The notes under the pieces are model-generated. The model did no database searches, was not told the origin of the DNA, and saw only the letters and a list, made by a program, of their open reading frames with translations. A stretch of DNA of 63,356 nt from Leptospira kemamanensis (GTDB taxonomy: Bacteria; Spirochaetota; Leptospiria; Leptospirales; Leptospiraceae). The DNA is taken from positions 1 to 63,356 of the forward strand of contig NZ_RQGG01000015.1 in the NCBI RefSeq assembly GCF_004769665.1, given 5' to 3'. Within the stretch, counting starts at the first letter, position 1; each line of letters opens with the position of its first letter. Positions 9,145 through 17,037 of this stretch are shown piece after piece. The translations under genes were made by a program, and so were the position numbers.

Positions 9145-10052
9145 GTGAAACGACACTCCGTATTCTGTCTGCAATTGTGCTTACTTTTATCTATGTCTTT
9201 ATGATCTTCCATAGCTCATGGTATTTCATTGAATTTTATCTCTTTGGTGTCGTATTGATTTACCTTGGGCTGAAAGAGTTATATGCCTTCTGTAAAACCG
9301 AAGAATCAAAACCATTTTTTGGAACAGGGCTTCTATTTTCCTTACTCATTTTTACTGTGTATTACATTCAGTTTTTGGGATTACAATTTGAAGTGACACC
9401 TCCTGGTTTTGTTTTGGAACTTTCGAAACTTTTCCGAGAAGGATTCCATCCCACTCCTTTTTTACTCGTGGCGCTTTCCATCACGGTTTGGATTTTGCAA
9501 ATTCTAAAACGTCCGTTAGATGGAGCATTGTTTTCCGTCGGTGGAACCATGCTTGGTCCCATCTACATCGCCATTCCTATTGGTCATTTTTTACTCCTTC
9601 TCGCTTTACCGTTTGGAACTTACTATATCTTTCTTGTGTCTGTGATCACATTTATGAGTGATGCGGGTGCTTATTTCGGTGGTAGATGGTTTGGAAAACA
9701 CCCGGCAGGTTTAAAAATCTCGCCGAAAAAAACTTGGGAAGGATATGTAACAGGGAACCTAACTGCTGTCATTGGGGCGCAAGTTCTCAATGTGGCTTGG
9801 GAACACTTTAGTGGTGTGAAATTGCCAGTGGGGATTCTCGAAACCATTGTTTTATCCTTTGTGATTTCCGTGATTTCTGTGATGGGAGATTTGGCTGAGT
9901 CTGCGATGAAACGTGATGCCAAAATCAAAGATTCCGGAAGTCTCATCCCAGGCCACGGTGGGGTTTTGGATTTGGCAGACGCCCTTTTGTTTACAGTGCC
10001 TGCTATTTATTATTACTTTCTCTTCAAAGGTTTCCTCGGATTCCCTGTCTGA
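9141..10052 (+). CDS. cdsA: Phosphatidate cytidylyltransferase
   Basis: CdsA makes CDP-diacylglycerol from phosphatidate and CTP in the inner membrane. The 303-residue protein has seven or eight hydrophobic segments and the C-terminal signature SAMKRDAKIKDSGSLIPGHG followed by GVLDLADALLF. In the usual signature the Asp after the leucine is followed by Arg (DRxD); here it reads DLAD, a noticeable departure at a conserved position. It overlaps uppS by four bases and precedes dxr by 30. Confidence 0.93.
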   Translation: MSETTLRILSAIVLTFIYVFMIFHSSWYFIEFYLFGVVLIYLGLKELYAFCKTEESKPFFGTGLLFSLLIFTVYYIQFLGLQFEVTPPGFVLELSKLFREGFHPTPFLLVALSITVWILQILKRPLDGALFSVGGTMLGPIYIAIPIGHFLLLLALPFGTYYIFLVSVITFMSDAGAYFGGRWFGKHPAGLKISPKKTWEGYVTGNLTAVIGAQVLNVAWEHFSGVKLPVGILETIVLSFVISVISVMGDLAESAMKRDAKIKDSGSLIPGHGGVLDLADALLFTVPAIYYYFLFKGFLGFPV

Positions 10053-10082
10053 TCATTCGGCTCGGATCTGTCTAAACAATAT

Positions 10083-11243
10083 ATGGTAGGTGTCTCGGTA
10101 TTAGGAATTTCAGGTTCTGTTGGCTCTTCCACGGTGAAGGTGCTCAGGCAATTCCGAGACCAGTTTTCGCTACGTAGTTTTTCCGTTCACTCCAATTGGG
10201 AAACGGCGAAGCTCCTTATTGCTGAATTTTCTCCCGAAGTGGTTTGTATCACCGATCCCAAGTTAGTGGGTCAGTTTGGGGATCGTTTTGGTTCCACAAA
10301 GATTTTGTATGGAAACCATTCTCTTACTGACTTAGTCAAATTGTCTTCTGTGGATGTTGTGGTAACCGCTGTGGTTGGGGCAAGGGGAGTCCTTCCTACC
10401 ATTGCGGCCATTGAAGCTGGCAAAAAAATAGCCATCGCCAATAAAGAAACACTCGTTACATTTGGGCCTCTCATCAATCGTTTGGTCTCAAAACACAACA
10501 CGCTAATGGTGCCAGTGGATTCCGAACACAATGCACTGTTTCAACTCATCGAAAGAGAAGCTCGTTCCAATATCCGCGCGATTACTCTCACTGCATCGGG
10601 GGGAAGTTTTCGCACACTTCCCATCGAAGAGTTAGAGCATGTTTCCGTCAAACAGGCGCTCAATCATCCAACTTGGTCGATGGGTCCAAAAATCACTGTG
10701 GATTCAGCGGGTCTTATCAATAAGGGTCTCGAAGTCATCGAAGCGCATTTTCTCTTTGGGTTTTCGTATGACGAGATTGAGGTGGTGATCCATCCGCAGT
10801 CATTGACTCATGGAATCATTGAAACGAGAGACGGTGCTTGTTTGCAATACACAAGCCACCCCGATATGGTCTATCCTATCGCTCATTCCTTATTTTATCC
10901 AAATCCAACTCCGCAAATGCTCATCGAACGAAAACCTTCCACTTGGAAAACCTTGGAATTTTTTCCACCAGATACCAAACGGTATCCGGGACTCACACTG
11001 GCATACCAAGCGGGGAAAGCTGGTGGAGTGGCACCTTGTATCTTTAATGCAGCAAACGAAGAAGCTGTGGCACTTTTTTTAAAAGAAAAAATTTCTTTTA
11101 CTACAATTCCAAGGCTCATTGAGTCCGCCTTAAACCAAGTCAAAAATGAATTTCCAGAGACCCTTGAAGGGTATTTGGAAAAAGACAAAGAAACACGTAA
11201 TTTGATCCAATCTGAATTTTTAAAAGGGGGAGTGACTACATGA
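10083..11243 (+). CDS. dxr: 1-deoxy-D-xylulose 5-phosphate reductoisomerase
   Basis: Dxr converts DXP to 2-C-methyl-erythritol 4-phosphate with NADPH, the committed MEP-pathway step. The NADPH loop GISGSVGSSTVKV begins at residue 8, IANKETLVTFG marks the linker, and VDSEHNALFQ carries the metal-binding acidic residues. The C-terminal helical domain contains NAANEEAVALFL. Length (386) is normal. It is translationally coupled to rseP (ATGA, 11240-11243). Confidence 0.96.
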   Translation: MVGVSVLGISGSVGSSTVKVLRQFRDQFSLRSFSVHSNWETAKLLIAEFSPEVVCITDPKLVGQFGDRFGSTKILYGNHSLTDLVKLSSVDVVVTAVVGARGVLPTIAAIEAGKKIAIANKETLVTFGPLINRLVSKHNTLMVPVDSEHNALFQLIEREARSNIRAITLTASGGSFRTLPIEELEHVSVKQALNHPTWSMGPKITVDSAGLINKGLEVIEAHFLFGFSYDEIEVVIHPQSLTHGIIETRDGACLQYTSHPDMVYPIAHSLFYPNPTPQMLIERKPSTWKTLEFFPPDTKRYPGLTLAYQAGKAGGVAPCIFNAANEEAVALFLKEKISFTTIPRLIESALNQVKNEFPETLEGYLEKDKETRNLIQSEFLKGGVTT

Positions 11244-12946
11244 TCGTATTAATACTCGGCGCTGTATTCATGTTAGCTGTATCGATTTTTATCCATGAAT
11301 TGGGGCACCTCTTATGTGGGAAACTGGTAGGTGTGGAAGCACGTATTTTTTCGTTAGGTTATGGAAAAGGGATTTGGAAAAAACGGATTGGGAAAACCAT
11401 CTACCAAATCACTGCCATTCCCATCGGTGGATATGTTTTATTTCGTGGGGATGATTATAGCAAAACTAAAAAGCCAAAACAAGGGGATTTACTTGCGACT
11501 CCGCCACTTCGTCGTATGGTTCCTGTCCTTGGTGGCCCTTTCGCCAATTTAGTGTTAGGTTTTTTCTTATTATTTATTTTGGAACTTTCGGGAGACAGTC
11601 CTTCTTCCAACCGCATTTTCATTGAAGATGCAAACAAAGTATCAAGCCCCGCTTACAATGCAGGTCTTCGTACGGGTGATAAAATTCTCTCCATCAATGG
11701 AAAACCCACAGAAAGTTTTGAAGATATTTTTACCAATGTGAGTTTAACATCGGGTGATCCCATCCAAGTGACTTACAAACGGGATAACGAAACAAAGACA
11801 GTCGAAATTGTTCCCAATTTATACTCTGCTGGTGGGCATCCTACGATTGGGGTGATGCCGTTTGGAGAAAGGAGAGTGGTGGCTACGTTTACTTATGGGG
11901 AACAGATCAGCCACTTTATGGCAAATGTTTTAGATAAAGAAGATAAATCTTCTATTTACTTCCAAGAAAAAATTGAAGAACGAAAAGAAGAGATTCCAGA
12001 AGAACTCCTAAAACAACATGAAATTGCAGAACGGGAAAAATCACTCAGAAGGAGAGCTCTCTCTTTTTTGAAAGACGGAGATATGATTTTAACCGTGGCG
12101 GGTGTGGATGTTCATACCGTGCCTGAATTACAAACAGAACTCGGAAAACACCAAGGAAAAACCATTCCTGTCGAAGTGGAACGTAAAACCTATCCACTCC
12201 TTACTCCTTGGGCAACAGAAAAAGTAACCATTCAAATCCCAGTGTTAGGTGCCAATGTATATGAATTTTGGAATATCGAACATCCAAAATTCCCTGAATT
12301 AGGAATTCCTTATTTTCGATTGGATAGTTATGATGCGGAGATCGAAAACCGACTTTCCAATTTAAAGATCCAAAACCAAATGTTTACGTCTGCGGATGCA
12401 TTTACTTCGTATTTAAAAACCAGTGCAGGTAAAAAAGAAATTTGGATCGGCAATATGAAATACATTGCGGATGTGAATGTAAAACCGATTGGTCTTCTTG
12501 GCTTTCGTGCTTCCATGAAATTTGAAGCCGAAAAAATACAGAAAGAATCTACCGTTTATTCATCGCTAGTCGGTGCAGGGAACAAAGTATACGAAAACGT
12601 TTCCACTACATTAAAGGGAATTGGCATGTTGTTTTCGGGAATGTTGTCTCCAAAAGAAAATTTGTCGGGTCCGATTGGGATTGTGCAGATTGCTGGGATC
12701 AGTTTGGAATATGGTTGGGTCACCTATCTTGACTTTGTTGCAAAAATTTCATTAGCACTGATGGTGATGAACTTACTCCCCATTCCTATGGCTGACGGCG
12801 GACACATCGTACTCTATGCTTATGAGGCGATTACAGGAAGACCACTTCCGAGGAAAGCCATTGAAGCCATCTTCCGATTGGGTTTTTTCTTTCTCATTGG
12901 GCTTGGACTCTATGTTTCCTTCAATGATGTGATGCGTATTTTTTAA
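11240..12946 (+). CDS. rseP: Site-2 intramembrane metalloprotease RseP (M50)
   Basis: The zinc motif HELGH lies in the first membrane helix (residues ~18-22) and the third zinc ligand region reads NLLPIPMADGGHIV near residue 515, a slight variant of the usual PxLDGG. A PDZ domain follows the second helix (~125-200). S2P proteases cut membrane-embedded anti-sigma factors or signal-peptide remnants. At 568 residues it is about 100 longer than typical RseP; the extra part is a charged coiled-coil-like segment (~230-280) placed between the PDZ domains. It ends the uppS-cdsA-dxr-rseP block. Confidence 0.94.
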   Translation: MIVLILGAVFMLAVSIFIHELGHLLCGKLVGVEARIFSLGYGKGIWKKRIGKTIYQITAIPIGGYVLFRGDDYSKTKKPKQGDLLATPPLRRMVPVLGGPFANLVLGFFLLFILELSGDSPSSNRIFIEDANKVSSPAYNAGLRTGDKILSINGKPTESFEDIFTNVSLTSGDPIQVTYKRDNETKTVEIVPNLYSAGGHPTIGVMPFGERRVVATFTYGEQISHFMANVLDKEDKSSIYFQEKIEERKEEIPEELLKQHEIAEREKSLRRRALSFLKDGDMILTVAGVDVHTVPELQTELGKHQGKTIPVEVERKTYPLLTPWATEKVTIQIPVLGANVYEFWNIEHPKFPELGIPYFRLDSYDAEIENRLSNLKIQNQMFTSADAFTSYLKTSAGKKEIWIGNMKYIADVNVKPIGLLGFRASMKFEAEKIQKESTVYSSLVGAGNKVYENVSTTLKGIGMLFSGMLSPKENLSGPIGIVQIAGISLEYGWVTYLDFVAKISLALMVMNLLPIPMADGGHIVLYAYEAITGRPLPRKAIEAIFRLGFFFLIGLGLYVSFNDVMRIF

Positions 12947-12994
12947 AACCAAACTTTGTATTGTTAGATTGTTAATCATAAAGAGAAAAATGAA

Positions 12995-14755
12995 ATGAAA
13001 GCTAGTTCCTATTTAATTCCTACTGCCAAAGAAGACCCACAAGATGCAGTGGTCGCATCTCATAAATTGATGATGCGCGCAGGCCTTATCCGTAAGTCTG
13101 CAGCAGGTCTGTATTCCTATTTACCACTTGGGTTACGTGTGCTTCGTAAGATTGAAGGCATTGTCAGAAAAGAAATGGATGCGGCTGGAGCTTTGGAATT
13201 CCAACTTCCTATCTTAACACCAAGTGAAATTTGGAAAGAATCTGGTCGTTGGGACAAAATGGGGAAAGAGATGTTTCGTTTGAAAGACCGCCATGACAAC
13301 GAAAGTTGCCTTGGCCCCACACATGAAGAATCATTTTGTGTGCTCATAAAACCGATGGTTCGTTCTTACAAAGACCTTCCGATCAATGTTTATCAAATCC
13401 ATACAAAATTCCGAGATGAAATCCGCCCAAGGTTTGGTGTGATTCGTTCCCGTGAGTTTACCATGAAGGATGCGTATTCCTTCCATTTAGATGATGAATC
13501 CTTAGACAAAACCTACCAAACAATGCGTAAAACCTATCGAAGGATTTTTGCTGGGATGGGACTTTCGACAATTCCTGTCCAAGCGGACTCAGGGAATATG
13601 GGTGGTTCTGCATCGGAAGAGTTTATGGTTGTGTCACCGATCGGAGAAGAGACTCTCACAATTTGTCCATCTTGCCATTATTCAGGAAATATTGAAAAAA
13701 CTCCTGTGATCGCTAAAAACAATGCAACCAAACAAGCATTTAATGGTAACGGAAAACTTTCTACTCCTGCGAAAAAGTCCATCGCGGAAGTTGCAGAGTT
13801 TTTAAACACAAAAGAAGAGAATCTTTTGAAAGCTGTGGCACTCGTTGCTGATGGACAATATGTCCTCGCCTTTTTAGAAGGAGACCGCGAGCTAAACGAA
13901 AACAAATTAAAAAACCATTTGGGTTGTAATGAACTACGGCCGATGGGTCCAGCTGAAATGGAAAAACTTGGTCTTGTCCCAGGTTTTATCGGACCAGGGT
14001 TTCCAAAATCCGATTCACTTAAAATTTACATTGATGCTTTACTCGATTGGAAATTTCAATACATCGCTGGTGCGAATGAAGTTGATCACCACATAGCAGG
14101 TATTCAGCTCTCTTCTTTTTTTAAAGAAGAAGAAGTGACAAAGATCGATGTATCCCAAGCAAAGGTAGGCGATCCATGTCCGTCATGTGGAACAGGATTA
14201 ACCGCAGAGAAGGGGATTGAGGTCGGTCATATTTTTAAATTAGGACAAAAGTATTCCAAATCATTTGATATCACTGTTCTCAATGACAAAGGGAAAGCCA
14301 CCACCACAACCATGGGTTGTTATGGAATTGGTGTGAACCGATGTATGGCAACCGTGATCGAACAATGTAATGATGACAAAGGGATTTTTTGGCCAGTTTC
14401 CATCGCACCGTTTACGGTGTGTTTGGTGAGTATTGCCAAAAATCCTGATGACATAGCAAAAATTGAATCTATCTATAAGGCACTTGTCGCGGCTGGGATT
14501 GAAGTCTTGTGGGATGACCGTGACCTTGGTCCCGGATTCAAATTTAAAGATTCCGAACTCATTGGGTTTCCCATCCGAATCACCTTAGGAAAAGGGTTTT
14601 TGGAGAAAAATGAGATCACCATTCTTGATCGTAAGTCCATGGTGGAAGAGACCATTCCTTTTACGACAAACGAAGATTTAGTCTCAAACCTCCAAAAGAA
14701 AATCGCAAAACTGGAAGAAACGATCCAAAATGACGTATCTCTTGCGGGAACATGA
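12995..14755 (+). CDS. proS: Prolyl-tRNA synthetase
   Basis: The class II synthetase motifs are present: motif 2 region FRDEIRPRFGVIRSREFTMK and motif 3 in GCYGIGVNRCMATVIEQ, with the C-terminal anticodon-binding domain after residue ~465. Between motifs 2 and 3, residues ~230-390 form the YbaK-like editing insertion of the bacterial type that clears Ala-tRNA(Pro). A CPSCG pair in the insertion (CPSCHYSG, CPSCGTG) could bind zinc. Length (586) is close to the usual ~570. Confidence 0.96.
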   Translation: MKASSYLIPTAKEDPQDAVVASHKLMMRAGLIRKSAAGLYSYLPLGLRVLRKIEGIVRKEMDAAGALEFQLPILTPSEIWKESGRWDKMGKEMFRLKDRHDNESCLGPTHEESFCVLIKPMVRSYKDLPINVYQIHTKFRDEIRPRFGVIRSREFTMKDAYSFHLDDESLDKTYQTMRKTYRRIFAGMGLSTIPVQADSGNMGGSASEEFMVVSPIGEETLTICPSCHYSGNIEKTPVIAKNNATKQAFNGNGKLSTPAKKSIAEVAEFLNTKEENLLKAVALVADGQYVLAFLEGDRELNENKLKNHLGCNELRPMGPAEMEKLGLVPGFIGPGFPKSDSLKIYIDALLDWKFQYIAGANEVDHHIAGIQLSSFFKEEEVTKIDVSQAKVGDPCPSCGTGLTAEKGIEVGHIFKLGQKYSKSFDITVLNDKGKATTTTMGCYGIGVNRCMATVIEQCNDDKGIFWPVSIAPFTVCLVSIAKNPDDIAKIESIYKALVAAGIEVLWDDRDLGPGFKFKDSELIGFPIRITLGKGFLEKNEITILDRKSMVEETIPFTTNEDLVSNLQKKIAKLEETIQNDVSLAGT

Positions 14756-14817
14756 ACTTTTCCCAAGAATTTTTTTTGAAAGCAAAGGAACTTGTAGATC
14801 CAAATCGGCTTCTGTGA
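14752..14817 (+). other. Possible 21-codon ORF coupled to proS, perhaps a gene remnant
   Basis: An ATG at 14752 overlaps the proS TGA as ATGA and opens a frame for MNFSQEFFLKAKELVDPNRL plus one Leu, ended by TGA-TAA. The amphipathic helical sequence and the tight coupling look like the true start of a gene whose remainder has been lost, or a micropeptide. Nothing downstream continues it in any frame before trpB. Confidence 0.25.
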
Positions 14818-14831
14818 TAAACAGAGGTCAT

Positions 14832-14915
14832 TGGGTGGCGGGTGGATAACCCCACCCAGTTCGATTAGGGCGGGGAAATCTTCTTAAAAATCCACCAACT
14901 CCCCACCTCCCCCAA
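14832..14915 (+). promoter_or_regulatory. G-rich/C-rich alternating segments upstream of trpB
   Basis: The trpB leader contains TGGGTGG (14832-14838) complementary to CCACCCA (14852-14858), then GGGCGGGG (about 14868-14875), then a C-rich block CTCCCCACCTCCCCC (about 14896-14912) able to pair with either G-rich segment. Mutually exclusive pairing of this kind is how attenuators work. No Trp-rich leader peptide with a start codon is visible, so this is only a candidate. Confidence 0.25.
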
Positions 14916-14959
14916 AAGAAGCAGTTTTCATATTCACCTATCCCTCTATCTTGGGACAT

Positions 14960-16150
14960 ATGGGCAAAAACCAACCTGGATATTTTGGAGAATTTGGTGG
15001 CAGATATGCACCAGAAATTCTAACAGAGGCTCTCGAAGAGCTAGAGTCCACCTATCAAAAGTTAAAGAAAAGTAAAAAGTTCAAAAAGGAACTTGAATTT
15101 TACTTAAGCAATTATGTCGGAAGACCTAGTCCTTTAACTTACGCAGAACGTCTCACCAAACATTGGGGAGGTGCACGTATCTGGTTAAAACGTGAAGATT
15201 TAAATCATACAGGCGCTCATAAAATTAATAATGCCATCGGACAAGCGTTAATTGCAAAATTCATGGGCAAAAAACGTATCATTGCTGAAACAGGCGCTGG
15301 TCAACACGGTCTTGCGACTGCCACTGTTGGTGCTATGTTTGGAATGGAAACTGTTGTCTATATGGGTGCAGTGGACGTAGAAAGACAAAATCTCAATGCC
15401 AAAAAAATTGAGATGTTAGGTGCTAAAATTTTACCAGTAACAGCAGGAGAAGCCACACTCAAAGAGGCAACGAGCGAAGCCATGCGCGACTGGGCACTGA
15501 ATGTCTCCACAACTCATTATATTGTTGGGTCTGCAATTGGTCCTCATCCTTTCCCAACGATTGTTCGTGATTTACAAGCAGTGATTGGAAAAGAAGCAAG
15601 ATCACAATTCAAAAAACACAATCATAAACTCCCCCATGCGATCGTCGCTTGTGTGGGTGGTGGTTCGAATGCCATTGGAATGTTTCATGCATTTTTGAAA
15701 GACAAACATGTTGCGATCTATGGAGCGGAAGCTGGTGGTCTAGGTCCCAAACCTGGTGAACATTCTGCAACCTTAACTTATGGAAAAACTGGTTTTTTAC
15801 ATGGAACAAAAACTCTCATCATCCAAGATGACGTAGGTCAAATTGTTCCGGCACATTCTGTTTCCGCTGGACTTGATTATCCAGGTGTGGGTCCAGAACA
15901 TGCTTTTTTGTCCCAAACAAAACGTGTAGATTACCGTATGGTGACAGACGAACAAGCATTAGATTGCTTTTTGGAAGTGACTCGTGTTGAAGGGATCATT
16001 CCTGCACTTGAAACAGCACATGCATTTCATGTAGCACGAGATGTTGCCAAAGACTTAGGAAAAAAGAAAGACCTCATCATTTGTCTCTCGGGTCGTGGTG
16101 ATAAAGATGTTACGGAAGTACTTCGTTTGTTAGGTGAGAGAAGTAAATGA
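14960..16150 (+). CDS. trpB: Tryptophan synthase beta subunit
   Basis: TrpB condenses indole with serine using PLP. The Lys that binds PLP lies in HTGAHKINNAIGQAL, and the phosphate loop GGGSNAIGMFHAF follows. The frame also allows a TTG at 14951, but ATG at 14960 gives the usual start MGKNQPGYFGEFGGRYAPE; no strong ribosome site precedes either. Length is 396. The stop overlaps trpA (ATGA), as expected because the two subunits form a channelled complex. Other trp genes are not in the window. Confidence 0.96.
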   Translation: MGKNQPGYFGEFGGRYAPEILTEALEELESTYQKLKKSKKFKKELEFYLSNYVGRPSPLTYAERLTKHWGGARIWLKREDLNHTGAHKINNAIGQALIAKFMGKKRIIAETGAGQHGLATATVGAMFGMETVVYMGAVDVERQNLNAKKIEMLGAKILPVTAGEATLKEATSEAMRDWALNVSTTHYIVGSAIGPHPFPTIVRDLQAVIGKEARSQFKKHNHKLPHAIVACVGGGSNAIGMFHAFLKDKHVAIYGAEAGGLGPKPGEHSATLTYGKTGFLHGTKTLIIQDDVGQIVPAHSVSAGLDYPGVGPEHAFLSQTKRVDYRMVTDEQALDCFLEVTRVEGIIPALETAHAFHVARDVAKDLGKKKDLIICLSGRGDKDVTEVLRLLGERSK

Positions 16151-16947
16151 GTAAAATTAAAGATCTTTTTGAAAGTGGAAAAATTAAATCCGCATTTATT
16201 CCTTATTTTACTTTGGGTGATCCAAATTATACAGATTCGATTGAGTTTGGAAAAACCATTTTAGACAATGGAGCTGATATCTTAGAACTTGGGATTCCTT
16301 TTTCCGATCCTGTTGCCGATGGTCCAGTGATCCAAAGAGCAGTGGCACGTTCTTTAAAAAACAAATTTTCTTTTGATGAGATTTTTCGAGTCACAAAAGA
16401 AATCCACGAACATAAAAAAGAAACTCCACTTGTTTATCTTACTTACTTCAACCCGATTTATCATTGTGGGATCAAAACCTTTTTAGATCGGGCAAAAGAA
16501 GCAGGGGTTGTTGGACTTGTGATCCCAGACCTACCTTTTGATACCAAAGAAAGTGAAACTTTGTTCCAGGAATTGAAACTGAGGGACATGGATCTCATCC
16601 ATTTGGTCACACCAGCATCAACTAAAAAGCGGATTGAAGCTTTAAAGAAAACATCCTCTGGATTTATCTATTATGTAACTTCCTTTGGAGTAACGGGAGA
16701 ACGCCGTGAGTTTTCCATAGATTTGAAAGAAAGGATTCGTTTTTTAAAAGAAACCATCCAACTTCCTATCTGTGCAGGATTTGGGATCTCCACTCCAGAC
16801 CAAGCAAGCCAAATTTCTGGTTATGCAGATGGAATTATCATCGGTTCTGCCATCCAAAGGATCATTGAAGAGAACGGACAGGACTTTCCCAAAGCCAAAC
16901 AAGCTTTGGCAGAGTACATTGCAAAGATTCGGGTTGCCATTCCCTAA
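16147..16947 (+). CDS. trpA: Tryptophan synthase alpha subunit
   Basis: TrpA cleaves indole-3-glycerol phosphate and passes indole to TrpB. The TIM-barrel motif with the catalytic Glu and Asp is clear in LELGIPFSDPVADGPVIQRA; GVTGERREF forms loop 6 and GFGISTPDQA the phosphate-binding strand. Length (266) is normal. It is coupled to trpB by a four-base overlap. Confidence 0.96.
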   Translation: MSKIKDLFESGKIKSAFIPYFTLGDPNYTDSIEFGKTILDNGADILELGIPFSDPVADGPVIQRAVARSLKNKFSFDEIFRVTKEIHEHKKETPLVYLTYFNPIYHCGIKTFLDRAKEAGVVGLVIPDLPFDTKESETLFQELKLRDMDLIHLVTPASTKKRIEALKKTSSGFIYYVTSFGVTGERREFSIDLKERIRFLKETIQLPICAGFGISTPDQASQISGYADGIIIGSAIQRIIEENGQDFPKAKQALAEYIAKIRVAIP

Positions 16948-17037
16948 ATTTTTTTCCCAAATCACTCAAAAACATTTGAGTCTCTTTAAAAAATCCGAGA
17001 AAATGGTCGGAAATTCCTAAACGAATAAAGAGGCTCT

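Noticed and set aside
12947..12994. T-box leader upstream of proS
   Set aside because: Only 48 bases separate rseP from proS, too little for a T-box, and no specifier or antiterminator sequence is visible.
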